From positions 1 to 64,000 of the forward strand of contig JADNRX010000067.1 of the NCBI GenBank assembly GCA_015501595.1: 64,000 bases of DNA. The letters run 5' to 3'. Origin of the DNA: Hymenopellis radicata (Eukaryota > Basidiomycota > Agaricomycetes > Agaricales > Physalacriaceae). A program made the translations under genes and the position numbers. Below the pieces are notes generated by a model. The model saw only the letters and a list, made by a program, of their open reading frames with translations. It made no database searches and was not told where the DNA came from. Shown piece by piece: positions 11,969-24,826 of this stretch. The stretch's first letter is position 1, and every line of letters starts with the position of its first letter.

Positions 11969-14900
11969 TCAAGGATTAAACGGAGGCATAGCCTGCTTCC
12001 TCCCCTTCACCGGCCAGAGCTCCGCCATCGTTTCGGCCTCCCAAATACGCCCACCTCGCGCAACATACGCAATCTTCAACGACTCTGGCATACGTCCACC
12101 AAGCACATCCGCGCCAGCTTCAAACACAACGAAATCGGCGAGTTTCCCGGCGCTCAACGAGCCGAGGGAAGAGAAGAGGCCCAGCGTCTGAGCGGCATGC
12201 GAGGTGGCTGCTTGGTAGACCTACAAAAGACAGATGAGGCTCAATCTCCATCCGGTCGAGGTAATGGGCTTACCTGATAGTTGCTTAGACCACCAGCCTG
12301 AGCAAAGGACATTTCGTAGTGGTAATTCAATCCGAGCGGCGGCTCTCCATGAGCGCCGATGAAAGTCTTGAGTCCCATATCAACCATCTTCGCAATAGAA
12401 GCCGACGTGTTGAAAAACTGGTACGCTATGTTCGAGTTAGAACATGCCCCGGCGGACTAAGGAAGAACGTACAAGAATCTGGTCGAGCAGTCGACTCCGT
12501 CAGACCTTCAAGAATATCATGCCGCGAAAAGCGCCTCAGTCTAGGAAATCAGCTCAGCGTGACGCCTTCCAAAGAAAGAAATGCACCAACTTCTCAACAT
12601 TCGGCACATCGGCCTTCTGCCAAATCATTTGTTCCCCAAAGGTGCCTCCGTAGTTAACCAGATGCGTCGGAGAGGAGCCCGTCCCACTCATAGCGTACAG
12701 CGTAAGAACGTCGTCATACAAGACGGGGATCGGAATAGAGTGTTCGACGGTGGTCATCCCTGTCGACTGTCAGAACGTCCAATCAGACAAATCGGCGCAA
12801 AATACTCACCATCCAAGATATACGTCAAATCCCAATCGAAGTTCATACCTCCCTCCGGCACACAAAGCATGCTCAAATTCTGAGCCGCAAGTAGCATGCG
12901 CTGTCGCGATGCCCTACCAAGAGTTCAGTAACACATCACTATTCCTACGGCCTATAAATCACCTTATTGGAAGCTGATAATTCTTATACGACGTGCTAAT
13001 CGGACCACCTTCAGCTTTGAGGCGTATAAGCGCTGAATGCGCCTCGTCCATAGTAGCCACATCTTGATGAATACCAGGAGCTGCTGCACCATAGATGACA
13101 TCGCCAGTGTGGAATATCCGAGGCCCAATGAAATGACCCCGTTCAACCCGACTGCGTTCAATATATCCTTCAACGTTATCAGAGCTGGGGCTGAGGAAGT
13201 GGCGATCAGTAAGAAGGCGATGCGCAACACGACGACAACCAACACCTACTTGTGCAGCGTGGTAACGCCATACGACAAGAACGTTTGCATCTCCCAAGAT
13301 TTCGCCGGGATAGGATTTCCGAAAGCGTTCCAGTGCGCATGCATGTCTATGAATCCGGGCGCGATGAAAGCTTAAAGAACCGCGTCAGATCAAAAGTCCA
13401 TCATCTACAAAGAAACATCACGAACCTCCTTGTACGTCAATGACCGTTGCTCCAGGTGGAAGCACCACGGCGCCAAATGCAGAAACAGAGTCGATGACTC
13501 CCCCACGAATAACCATCACAGCGTCAGAAATTAAATCCTTGTCGAGATCGCCTGTCTCCATCGTCAACAACGTCGCGTTAACAAGAACGACGACATCAGA
13601 GGTCAAAGCGGCGTCTTCCTTGAGTCGAGCAATATCGGTCGAATGCTCAACGACGATCTCTTGATATTCCAAGATAGTCTTCGTGCAGTCAATCCCGAAG
13701 GTGTCTCTATCCGACTTGATTGTGGAAGAACATTGTTTGAGCTGGGAAACCTCTAGCGAATGCAGATACGGTCCTAAGCAGGAGCGTCAATAACACAGCA
13801 AGACACGACAGGTGACGATGAAAAGACCAACCCAAGAACCAAAACACCTTCTTTCCATCATCGCTCCAAGTAACGCCATGCCCTCCATCAAGACTCAGAC
13901 GCGCCAATCCATCCGACGCGTTGCCTGGCTTAGACCACACCGCTTCATCCTCTTTCAGCTTACTCCCATCCACAAGGTAGACATGGAAAAAGTCCACGAA
14001 CGCGACACGTTCAGCACTGTACTGGTTCAAGCCTAACAACCTTTTCGCCTTCGCCATCCAACTAGACTGCGACCCAACAGACACTGCGATCTCCTGGGAC
14101 ATCTTCCCAGAAGCGATCGTGCGGTGTGGAGGCTTCCCATCGTCATCAACCTTGCCGGCCAAATCGATGATAAACGCGCGGTCGGACTGCTGTACAAGCA
14201 ATTGTGAGGGCGAGCCCAAGAACCTCATGTTGATTTTGTCTTCGAGGCTGATTTCAGAGGGGACGAGCCGCACGTTAGTGATAGCTTGTCCGTCAGTCGC
14301 AATGTCGGCAAGGTATAATCCAGGCGCCGCAGTCGCTACGACATCACCTGTAAGGTAATCACTCGCAATTTTGACGAACGCAATAACGCGATGTTTGCGG
14401 TCGACTTGGTGGATGATGGGATACAAGTAGCGTCCTCTAGGCAAACCAATGATCTCCATAGCCTTGCCCTCCTCGATATTAGATAACTCGAAGGCAGTGA
14501 AATTTTGGTCATCCCAGCGGGCATGAACGACAACAGTGGAGTGTTCGTCGTCGACAATGGAAGGGGAATAATATGGCGAATCTTCGTATAAAACAGGAAC
14601 CTTAGTGGGTTTCTTGTCCCCCACAACCTGAACGAAAGTCTCTCCTGCGGCTTGGAAGACAACTCGCTTGCCCGTAGCATCAGCACGGAGATCCTTAAAC
14701 GCCCTCACGCGCTGCGTGTCGGCCGTCTCGATCCCAACGAGGTCAATATCGTCAATGGTCCTCAGCTTTCCGAGGTCCTTCTTGATATGCGCTGTAAATT
14801 TAATGGGCTTGGGCGTCCCGCTTGAGACCTTCTCTCCAAACTCGTTTTCGGAGAGCGGTACAGACCATATTTGTCCGGCGGCCCAGATAATAACAGCCGA

Positions 14901-16161
14901 GTCGTCAGGTGAGAAGGCGAAGGAAGGATACGTCCCCATAGGGGCATAGATGACGCTCACGTCGTAGGAGAGCCCGTCCCAAATGTAGTGAATGGTTCCA
15001 GTGACTAGGTCTTTGAAAACAAGAATTTCGTGGTCACGGATGCGACGAACAAAAGCGAGTGTGCGTCCATCGCGCGAGAGCTCTGGGCGAGATGCACCAC
15101 CCGGAAACGCGTCTACGAGCGTCACCGTCTGCTGGGTCGTGAGGTTTCTCTCGAAGATGGAATAAATTCCGTTGTGGACATCTAATTGCTAATAAGAAAG
15201 CACATCGACACCAGGACGGACGGTAGACGTACCTTTGCTGTACTCAAACGATACACTGTCTCGGATGTTCTTCGAGAAGATGAGACTGTCATCGCCGTGC
15301 CAGAGAGCCTGTTCTGGCCCAATTTGTTCCTCGCCATAGTCGTCAAAGCCTGCTGGAAGGGTGCGTTCGAGTAGCCTGATACCGGCACCGGCAGAAACGG
15401 GGGTATTGGATCCAAGAGCAGGGACCGGAAACTCCCAGCCCTCGCCAGCACCAATCGAACGTGAGCTGGTGAACCACTTGGTGGCCACAACTTTGTCTCC
15501 GGATGGGTGGAAACGCGCGTCGCTCACAAAGCGATACGTCTCGTTTGTTACGCGTTGAGCTGGAGATTCGTGAGTCAACTTGACCGCATATATGCGCATG
15601 AGTCGTACCAGAATCGCGCGCAGTCTCCGCGTTCATTTCCGTACATCCTTTCCAAGCAGTCACCCAGATGTTATCCAATCCCAGTCCAGCATCGCTTCTG
15701 AAGACAATCCTGTCACCTTCTGGCGAAAAATGGGGATCCGAGTCGTATGGCACGCCAGTCAGGACGGGGTGAGCCACAGCGACAGCACCGCTCGCTGTGT
15801 ACGCGTCGTCGGCGGCAATGCAGTACACGTCGCCGACCATACCAAAGACGATATCACCGGTGACCGGGTGCACGTCGAGGCGCAACCAAGTGCCCTCCTG
15901 GACATCGTATTCGAGTACGCGTGGGTAGGGAAAGTCCTTGGAAATGTCCCATGGCGTCTGCTCTCGGATCGGCCAAACGTCGTCCTTCCACTCATCTGCG
16001 GGGCTCTTCTGCGCAGTCTGCGAATGAATAGGTAGTTTCCCGAGGTAGGAGAGCAGTGTTGCGGCGCTCAGTAAGAGGCCCCATCTGAGGACTCTCCTCT
16101 TTGGACGGCCAGAATGACGGACGTCGTCAGGCAACGGGTTGCAATGCTCGTTCTTCTCCAT
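11969..16161 (-). CDS. Beta-propeller (TolB/PD40-like) plus amidohydrolase protein, membrane-anchored
   Basis: Start ATG is at 16159-16161 and stop TGA at 11969-11971. The first 25 residues are basic and are followed by one hydrophobic segment (GLLLSAATLLSYL), a signal anchor. Then come repeated propeller blades (DVHPVTGDIVFGMVGDVYC, SPEGDRIVFRSD, LSRDGRTLAFVRR, FSPDDSAVIIWAAG, TWSDDGKKVFWFLG). A metal-dependent amidohydrolase domain follows: VVLVNATLLTM, then FIAPGFIDMHAHWNAF with the HxH metal ligands, MTTVEHSIPIP with another His, VDMGLKTFIGAHGE, SLGSLSAGKLADFVVF near the end. Introns are short and in phase, for example between FWFLG and PYLHSLEVSQL, and before FIAPGF. The substrate is unknown; the layout suggests a secretory-pathway or surface hydrolase. 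Confidence 0.75.
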
Positions 16162-16852
16162 GTTCACGACAACGACATGGACGTTTGAAAGAACCAGAGA
16201 GATGACCGCTTCTCATGAATGGCAGCGTGGAAAGATGTTTCCCTGACTGGCAGGGCGGCGTCGGCTTATGCCTGCCTGCCATCTCCGTCGTCGACGGAGA
16301 GTGCTTGAGGGACCTCAGTATTCAATCGTTGTCATGCTCTTCGCGAATACCTCTTTGGCGTGTAGCTCACCGAACGAGTGTAAATATCGCGTGAAGCGTA
16401 GTTCCTTTGGAATTGGATACAATGAAGTTGGAGGTCAATCCTTCGCTTTCAGATAAGACGAGTGATGAATCGATGACGGAGCGCATGAACTACTGATCTC
16501 CTCCCGCAATAATAAGCAGTATCACTGGGTGTTTTCTACCAGCGGTCCAAGTAATTAGTATACGCAGAGAAATTGAGCTGTAGTGAGAGCCGAAGGCAAG
16601 GACGGGTTTGTGTTTGTTTGTACAAACAGCTTTGCCTCTTGCCCTCATGTCGTCGCTCCCCGACGTCAACCATCGCTGGAAAACGATCTAACGACGCCCA
16701 TCGGGCTTTCTCTTACTTCTTCTTTGTATTAAACTTATTCGCTTTCTCGCTTTCGTCGCTATCGTCCGGTATGTCGCCCACTTCATCCCCCATGAGCTTA
16801 CTGATCTTACCGCGGATTCCAGATTCTTCTCTTCTCCGACGCGTGCTTTTGC
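16162..16852. other. Divergent intergenic region
   Basis: This 690-bp gap separates the divergent starts of the propeller-amidohydrolase gene and a DUF6699 gene, so it should hold both promoters. A pyrimidine-rich stretch (16690-16760) lies before the DUF6699 start. No gene was recognised. Confidence 0.4.
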
Positions 16853-17912
16853 ATGGACCCTGCCCACCCTCTTCCTGCCCGCGATTCTCATGCCCAGCAG
16901 CCTCCTCGTTCCATCCTCAAGTTTTCCGGAGCGCGTCGTGATGCCCACGCTCAATCTGGTCCACCATCTTCGGCCCCCAAGTCCAATTCAAGGACCTCCC
17001 ACCTCTATCCGCTCCCCGCACATCCTCCAAATCGTCTTCACGCTCCCAGAAGCCCATCCAGAACGTCGGCCAGATCCCGAACGATGGTCCGGTTCCGCCA
17101 GTCACGCTCCCGGCTACCGCAAGTAGAAACGAGTTGGAAATCATGGCATTTCAACTCGCTGCGCACCTTAGAGAGCTGCGTATTGCTGAAGAAGAAGTGC
17201 GCAGGCAGCAGGACGCGCACCGACTTCCACGTCCCACTAGACGACCGGACGATTTTCCTGAATTCAAGGCCATTCTTATGGGACCCTGGGCCGCGGGATC
17301 TGACTGTGAGTACGCTCAATATTCGTATGGAAGGGGTAACCTGATCTCCATTCAGATGGCCCCGTCCTCGAGCCCACGGTAATCGTGCGTGCTCACACCT
17401 CGGTCAAGGTTCATCCTGTGTTTCTATCTACTTCCAAGTCCTGCCGTCTCATCTGGGATATGAAATTGCCCCTCGAGACCGCAACGTACCTCGAGTCGAA
17501 TCGGGCGATTGGCCTGGAATCAATACGTCTGCAACCAGCAACGTCTCCAAGGCTGTCAGAGCTCTGCGTTGTGTCTCATTCGTTTTCATGGGCCATTAGG
17601 GTTTACGCGCTAGAAAAGCCGATGGGTGTCACTGTGGGGGATGTCCTCCACGTCATGTCTAGGTTCTTTGTCATGCCCTTAGGTGATCGTCATCTACGGG
17701 AGGCGTCGCCTTCGCATCGCGCCGCCGTTGAAGCATGCCATGCAGAACGCGTCTCTCGGTCATTGGGCCCTTCGGTTATATGTGTTTCCGACTGGTTCTT
17801 GGAAAAGTCCACGTTTGATAGTCTCGTCCACGATCCCACTCACACACGGTCAGATGTCCTGGGTATAGCCGGTGAGGTGTATCTCATGTTGTCTTCGAAA
17901 CAAAGTCAATAG
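16853..17912 (+). CDS. DUF6699-type basidiomycete protein
   Basis: A proline/serine-rich low-complexity N-terminus leads into a coiled helix (EIMAFQLAAHLRELRIAEEE), then PWAAGSD, and the DUF6699-like domain: VKVHPVFL, WDMKLPLETATYL, WAIRVYALEKPMGVTVGDVL, RFFVMPLG, near the C-terminus DWFLEKSTFDSLV. Stop is TAG at 17910-17912. An in-phase intron (about 17307-17354, GTGAGT to TTCAG) joins the two halves. The first exon must change frame between 16853 and about 16970; a 44-nt GTGATG to CCCAAG intron fits the phase but is not certain. The family has no assigned function. A second member lies at 58785. Confidence 0.6.
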
Positions 17913-17990
17913 CTCTGATGTGCACGTACCTGGTTTCATCATATTGTGTGATGGTTTAGCAGCAATAGTCATGATATGAAAATGAGTACA

Positions 17991-20900
17991 TTATACAACC
18001 ATACGACTACAAAAGATCTGATGTAAGGTAATACACATATTGTGTTCAGTAGAGAGATACGGAAACTTATTGAGATCATTCCTCCATTTGTTCAGCAATG
18101 TTTCCAATTCGGATCTAAAGGAGAAATCATCGGCTTCCAACACTTTTGTCAGGCTCTGAAACAGCTCTAGAGCAATAAAACTCTTGAGTGTAGTTCTTTT
18201 GGAGTCGTCAAGGCTCTGTTGCAGAGCATAAAGAAGCAATAGACAGATCTCTTCCTTCTGAGCAGAATCTCCCGACAATTGTACTTGAAGAAAAGACAGA
18301 ATGTTTGAAATAATAGATAGCTGCTCCTTGTAGTCTGACCAGCTTGAGCTCTTCATGCAGAGCACTGTTCCAAGAAATTAAGAATCCTTGTCCTCAAACT
18401 AAGCATCACAGCTGGCCTTGGGTATGATACAAGGATGAATTGTATCAACCAAGGAAAATTCTGATAAGAACTTGAATCCTCCAGAACAGTTGTAAGGAGT
18501 CTATGCATATACACATCTGGAAGCTTTACCAAGAAGTCTTCAACAAGCAGATCTGTTCTATTGGTACTATGGGCAAAGTTGAAAAATGACCAAACAAGAT
18601 GCCAATTATCAGAGTTCAGCTCGTTGCTTTTTTGATATAATTTGAAAGTATGCTCCACTGCTTTCATCAACTGCTCATAATCAGGATTTGAGTCTGATTT
18701 ATAGACATTCTGAGCTCTTATATTCATTCTGTTAATCAAGACTGATTTTTTGACATCTAGGCTATTCTCTGAAAACATCAAGAAACATGCTGCCAGTGGC
18801 ATAAAAATCCTGATATCCTTGGCATTCAAAGTTCCCAACAGCTGAACCAGCAAAGACAGCACATCCCTCCTATGCTCCTTCAAGACTGCAAAATCTGTCT
18901 TCCACAGAGCATGTGCCAAAACATCTAAGAGTAGCCTCAAACTATAATGCTTCAAATGCATAGTCCCATTCTTGTTTATCACATCCGAAATATGCCATTG
19001 CAGCAGAATCTTCACATCTGTGAGAGGATGCTCCGGGCCCACATCTGCCTTCTCCTGCAAAAAATTGTCTGGGTGCAAATTATGGTACAGAGCCTCAGTA
19101 GCAACCACAGCCACCAAATTATGATAAGGCCACCCAAATCATCCAGCTCTATGTAGGACTGACATTTCACTTTCAGATTATCCCAGACATCCATCAGCTC
19201 CGGATGTAAGCGGGAGTAGGATGATTTCCCAGTCATACAAGCTAGAACTTGAGGAGAGTCAATCTCATCAAGAGAGACACACTTCCACAAGTGCAGAAAA
19301 CTAGTGATGAAATCTGTAATACGGGCACTGGCAAGGAAGGCATGCATCTCGGGCGGAGCATTGGGATTATCCAGCTCGAAGAAATCTTCTGGCTGAGCCA
19401 GTTCTACTGAGAGCTTGGAATACAGAAGGATGGAGCTTTGGTGGGAGGAAGACGGAGGTCTGCTTGGGAATGTATTTAAGATTCCACAGCGAGCGGAGTG
19501 CCATGTCCGTGGTAGCTGCATTCTGAGAGCTCGTCAGAAGCCAGGTAACGGCCTTCCAGCTCAACACGGAATTCGACTTCTCGAGAAGCCGCTGCTCGTG
19601 ATTGTCTGCTCGATGGACCGGGACAGACTTTGACAACTCTTTGCTCCAGAGTGTCCAACTACCGGCGGTGAGGTTGCAGTAGGCAAGAATGACGGATATC
19701 TTCTTGAAAAGATACAGGCCGCCACTACGCACAGACCGGGATACCCGCTGGTATATCTTCTGGAAGAGTACTACCGCCGGCGTGTTGTACGGACACGACG
19801 GTATGAATAGCGGGAGCACGGTTGTGATGATATAACCACCGAGCACGACGCAGCTCATGCTGATAACTACTATGCCCGGAATGGAATGATACTGCAGCAG
19901 CGTAAAGCTGAGCCCGATAACGAACATGAAGAGCGAGAGCTGGAAGAACCACGGCAGTGCGGAAATAATTGTCTCGACTCTCCACTTCAACATCTCGTCA
20001 TACCGGAGCTGACGTCTCTGCGCGCACATGTACGGGTTGCCGTTCTTCATGTCTCGACTATACTCCAACAACCACGACTTGGCAGATGTCGCGAAGAGCA
20101 TGGTCCCAAGGCATATGACCATGCAAGAACCCCACAAGGTCACGGAGATGACTCCTGTAGAATCGGGAGATGGACTGAGCTGGGAGGCAGTGATCGGCGG
20201 CCACTCTGCGGGCAGTGCATTGTTGGAAGAGATGTTGACGGAGAGGAGGACAGCTTGGTTCAAAGCGTTGGCGTATATCTCTGCCGGATTGACGTTGAGC
20301 GCGTTTATGAGGAAGGCTGCGACTAGACCAAAGAAGAGAGTGGTCTGTGTGGTAGAACGTGAGCAAGGCCATCTGTGATGTGTGAAGAAGGTACGTACGA
20401 CAAGGAGGTTGCTGTTAAGCGTCTCTCGATAGCCGCGGAAAAGTTCGTGATCGTACTCGGACGCCTCGCGGTTGTAGTATTCCCACAATGCGGATTTCTG
20501 GTCGACGCCGACTCTGACGCGTTCAGAACGCGAGGCTGGGGCGGTGCAGCGGTGCTGGTATTGGTGACGTTGGACCTTTCTGTTGCGCCCGACCTAGAGC
20601 TAGTTGGCGTGCCTGCTCGGCCCGGGCTTACTTCTGAACAACAAATCAATCAATACCTCGCAGAGGCGCGTATGAGAATCGACTTACCCGAGAATGGGGT
20701 AGAGATGGGGTTCCGTTGCAGGAGTAGGATTTTGGTTGAAGGTCTGTCTCCGCTTCGGAGTGTGTTCGGGACGGGAACGGTATTGAGAATTGAAGAGTGA
20801 ACCAAGGCGGGGTGTAGCGGCAACGGGGCTCGCAACTAAAGGATTCTCCGTAGGATTGGCAGGCGTAGCAGTAGGATGGGGATGGATAACAGGCTTGGAA

Positions 20901-21198
20901 TATCGTGCACGGAGTCGACACGAGGATGGGCCGGTGGAGCAAAGTCACTGTGAAAGAAACCAGCGCCGGTGTCGGCCTCTGACAACGGGGAGGGATGGGA
21001 ATCGTCCGCAAAATGGGGCGATGCGGGTTCAGAGACAGGTCCTGGGCGAAAGCTAGTAGGATCGCCGTCATCTCGATACTCAGCAGGCTCTGCGGTCTGT
21101 TCGCCAAAGGGTGGGTATTCCTGGTCTGGCTGGTCGTCGTTGTAAATAGAGTCGGCTTCGCGAAAGTCGCTGAAAAAGGAGGACAGCTGAGTGCTCAT
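17991..21198 (-). pseudogene. DUF6535-type membrane protein gene with several frame breaks
   Basis: The core is a DUF6535 module: ALWEYYNREASEYDHELFRG (20440-20490), then, after a clean 55-nt GTACGT-CACAG intron, a first membrane helix (TTLFFGLVAAFLINAL), a second (GVISVTLWGSCMVICLGTM), and two more (SALPWFFQLSLFMFVIG, VVISMSCVVLGGYIIT). An acidic disordered N-terminus (MSTQLSSFFSDF) starts at 21198. The C-terminal part (17991-19400) is helical, leucine-rich and markedly more AT-rich. Adjacent coding blocks lie in different frames near 18360, 19120, 19400 and 20520 with no usable intron between them. That points to a pseudogene or repeated small indels. Such proteins are a large agaricomycete family without known function. 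Confidence 0.55.
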
Positions 21199-22120
21199 GA
21201 TGGTGTTGGATTGTGGCTGAGAAGATTCGGTGCGATGAACGTCGGCGTACGCAGGGTCCGGAGTCCGTTTTTGGAAGGCCTTTCTTGTTCTTGTTCTCGT
21301 GTTGTCATCATGGCCTCCATCCAGGACAGTCTTGGCCGACGTCCAGCAGCAGTGACAGCAAGGACTACATTGTACTCAAAGAGATACGAGATTTCCTCGA
21401 TTGTGTCGCGTCCAGATCCGGCACATGTCCGCGTTCGCTGGAGCAAGGTGAACCTCCCAACTAGGTCTGATGGCTTCCAGTCAAAAGAGCGCGAGCCAAT
21501 GCTACGAGAGCGCAGGGAAGATGGTGGCCGAAGAGAAGCAAAAGCCAGCCGTATCGAGCGATCAACAAAGTCGCGTACGTCCTCCTACAATGACTCGGAG
21601 CGGAGAACAGTCTGCTCGCCGTCCAACATACTTACAGCCTGAGATTGGTCTTGTCGAGTTCGAAGGTGGACAACAGATCACCGACTATATATATATATCC
21701 TCGCGTCTATACCCGTTGTAAAATGAAGCGGTGATTGCGCGGGATGACAGCACTCAAAGCTTCGAACAGCTGGTGTGTGTCAACCTAAAGTTTATCTCAC
21801 TCGTGACGCTACCCGCCTAGAAGAATCTGCCTTGGCAGTCCAAGCTGACATCGCTAGGAAACATTTGGATCAATGTCCGTACATTCAAGTCATCGGGGAA
21901 ACCTCAGCCCCGAAACTACACAACGTGGTTCTTCTCTTTTCCTTTATATCACGGCATACTTAGTTTCACAAGCATACTTGTTGTTCCCCATGCTACTTGT
22001 TGTTCCCCATGCTACTTGTTGTTCCCCATGCTACTTGTTGTTCCCCATGGACTCGTAGCGTTGAACTATAACTCGGCGCCTGCCCAATGTCGAATATACG
22101 CGTCTTTGGTCTAGCTCAAA
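21199..22120. other. Gene-free stretch with tandem repeat
   Basis: No coding sequence could be supported. It contains a TATATATATA run near 21690 and a four-copy 19-bp tandem repeat (21972-22048). From about 22120 the sequence is the 3' flank shared with the duplicated copy at 6700-6875. Confidence 0.45.
21972..22048. repeat. 19-bp tandem repeat, four copies
   Basis: The unit GCTACTTGTTGTTCCCCAT is repeated head to tail: a first copy of 20 bp with an extra A (21972-21991), then three identical 19-bp copies. No spacers, so it is a minisatellite and not a CRISPR array. Confidence 0.85.
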
Positions 22121-22383
22121 CTATCTCGCATGCCGAGTTCATCTAGTCAACATTCTCGAACGGAATAAATATATACCCGATACTACTCGTACAATTTCAG
22201 CGGAGAACCTAAACCTACAATAAACCTACATACACAAGTACATGATTTGGATGAGACGACCAAGAGACAAAGAGTTAGACCAAAAGTTGAGAAGGGAATT
22301 ACAGGCGCGCAGCTAGAGAGAGATAATCACAGATTCAACGAGGAGGAAAAGATTGTACAGGTCAACGAAAGGTGTCACGACAA

Positions 22384-24487
22384 CTAGATGGCTGGATAAC
22401 GAGGACGACGATGACTACTCGCTTGACCACCAGAGTTACCACCATGAGCGTTACTAGTTCGCTGAGAGGAGGGTGGGATATTGCCGCCTGCGCCACTCCT
22501 TTCATCGGAAGGAGCATATCGCGTTTCCGCCTCTCCGGGACGCAAATTCGCGTACGGATCCTGAGGTACGCTGTACTGTTGCCCATAGGCATTAGCCCCG
22601 GCAGTGTAGGGATAACCTTGCGTCGTGGTAGCCATGTTCTGGTGAGGTGCAGAATACATGGGAGGCACCGAGGTGGTGACGGTGCGCGCCAAAGATGGAT
22701 TCTGGTTAGCCATAGGTGGGCCCATAGTATTGCCGGGCATGTTCGTCATGTAGCGCGTAGATGGGATTGGGCAAGAGGCGCCACTTTGCTGTTGGCTACT
22801 CGGCGACATCGGAGGTCCCTGTGGGCGCATTGTAGCGTTAGGAACAGGAGCACTCGTCGGTCCATATCGCTGCAAAGTGGGGGCCGGCGACGTATAGGCT
22901 TGGCTAGACGGGGCGTGCGCTGCTACTCGTTGAGCCTGACTTAGAGCGTGGTGGGATGAAGGGGCCTGTGAAGTATACGTTGGAGAGTGTTCCAGAGAAG
23001 TGCTCTGTACGACGGAACGCTGAACCCCTGGATGCATCGTCACAGCGTTGTGAGGCTGCGGGATCGACTGATGCGATGGAGGGACTTGAGACGCATACGT
23101 AGGAACGCGCTGGGGCGAAGCGTCTTGAGATGCTGATTGCTGAACGCTTGGAGGATGCCCTGCAGCAGGATAGTAAGTATCAGGGACTGATCGATGAGAT
23201 GGGGGCAACTGCGAGGCGTAAGTAGGAGTGTGCTGCAGGGGGCCACCTTGGGATGATACTCGCTGAGCGTTCGGACGCGTTCCAGAAGAATTCGGGTTAG
23301 AGGCAGAATGGTGAGACGGAGGTGCCGGCCTCGGCGCGTGCGCAATTTGCGAAGCACCCTGCAACGAAGTTAGGTGCGGACCAAGTGGGTTGCTGACAGG
23401 CTGCTGCATGTTGGGAGCGGCAGACTGTCCGTCATAGAACACACCCGCATCAGTTTTTCGCACAAGGCGTTTCTGATCAGAGGGACGGGTGTCATCACGA
23501 CTGCTGTTGGGATGAGCAGTGGGTTGGGCAGGAGGGTTATAAGTCGAATGTGCAGGAGCGGCAGAGGCCCGGTTCTTCCTTGACATCGATATCGCGGATG
23601 CAGGGAGTCCCTCAATGACCCTACAAGACGGAATGAGTATGCTGATATAGTATAAATCAAGACTCGCTACTAACACAAAAGAGCCGTCATGTCCTTGACT
23701 CGAATCGCCATCCGTCGCCCTAGTTCGTATGGACTGTTCGTCTGGTGGGCGAGCCTTCATGAAATCTGCATCTTCGTCCTAAAGAGAGATCAGGAAGAAA
23801 ACAAGAATCGACAGTGAGATACATACGAGCACTTTGAGGCGTTCCCTAGTACGCGAAGTAGACGGAGAACCGTTTGTCAACAAGATCGTAAAAGTGACGG
23901 AAAACGGCTTACTTGGAGGTAAGTCTATGTAGGTGCAATGAGCTGTTTAGTTCACGATACGAAAGGGATCTGATTGACTTACGCCTGCCATTTAGCTATA
24001 TATTAAAGCATGGTCAGATCTGAGTACCACTTGAGAAATCCCTTATTCGTACCTGTTTTACTGCTGTGCGGGGCGAGTGGACGTTCCGTTGTAGTCGACG
24101 TCAGATGCTGCGCAAAGACCTGAACTTGATGCACAAGACAAACATGAATATAGACTCACTTCTGCCTGGCCTCTGACTTTGAGGGCTTGTTTGCGGTAGT
24201 TGAAACCCTTGTTAAGTGTCGTCAGAGCCGCCAGTCCACCAGAGTCGTCTAATCTCTCGTGGAGATCGTCACTGATATCTTTTGCGCTGGAAAACATGTA
24301 TGAGTATGGACCCCAAAAACAGAGGCACGAGAATGTACGCAGTATAGATACGCCGAACGTCAGCGAGGTCTTGGTTGCGCCATTTATCCGAGTTCTTCTT
24401 CGTTTCTTCAGTGGCGTCCTTCAGATAACCGTCTCCGAGTTTGGTGTTCTTCCGAGGAGATAAGTGTTTGAGAGGATTCAAAGACAT
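22384..24487 (-). CDS. Pro/Gln/Ser-rich protein with conserved helical N-terminus
   Basis: The start is the ATG at 24485-24487 and the stop TAG at 22384-22386. The first exon encodes MSLNPLKHLSPRKNTKLGDG and a charged helix (WRNQDLADVRRIYT). The next encodes SDDLHERLDDSGGLAALTTL and YRKQALKVRG, which looks like a folded or coiled domain. After several short introns comes a long disordered region, about 400 residues rich in P, Q, S, H, T and Y, with degenerate repeats of the form PTYASQ-PPSH (PTYASQLPPSHRS, PTYASQVPPSHQS, PTYTSQAPSSHHA). Repeated PSH/Q units of this kind suggest a scaffold or condensate-prone regulator; that is inference. The gene is divergent from the kinase-like gene at 24827, and a decayed copy of the pair sits at 5-7 kb. 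Confidence 0.6.
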
Positions 24488-24826
24488 GAAAAGAAGGAGA
24501 GATGAGAAGGATGTTGGGACGTACCGGATAAGCCTGAACAGACTTTATAGCTACAGCTACCTGGAGGGCACGTTGCATAGTTTGGTCCGAGGTATCACAG
24601 CTAGTGACGAGAACAGAGAATTTCGTCGAGTCATCCTGTTCTATGTCGACCACATGCGGAACACGAGTTCGTCGAAGAAGATGCACCTGAGTTTCCCAAA
24701 TAAAGGGACGACTTAAGCTACTTAAGCTTGAGTACTTTAGTTGCAAAATTAAATTTCGGTGCCTCGTGTGTGATTAAATCAACTTACGGCATCCCAGTAA
24801 ACGCCACTCAGACCACGACCACGACC

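Noticed and set aside
13707..13770. C-terminal hydrophobic tail extending the propeller
   Set aside because: The extra residues come from reading through an intron; splicing joins FWFLG to PYLHSLEV.
21972..22048. Array resembling a CRISPR locus
   Set aside because: The 19-bp units are directly joined with no unique spacers, and the genome is eukaryotic.
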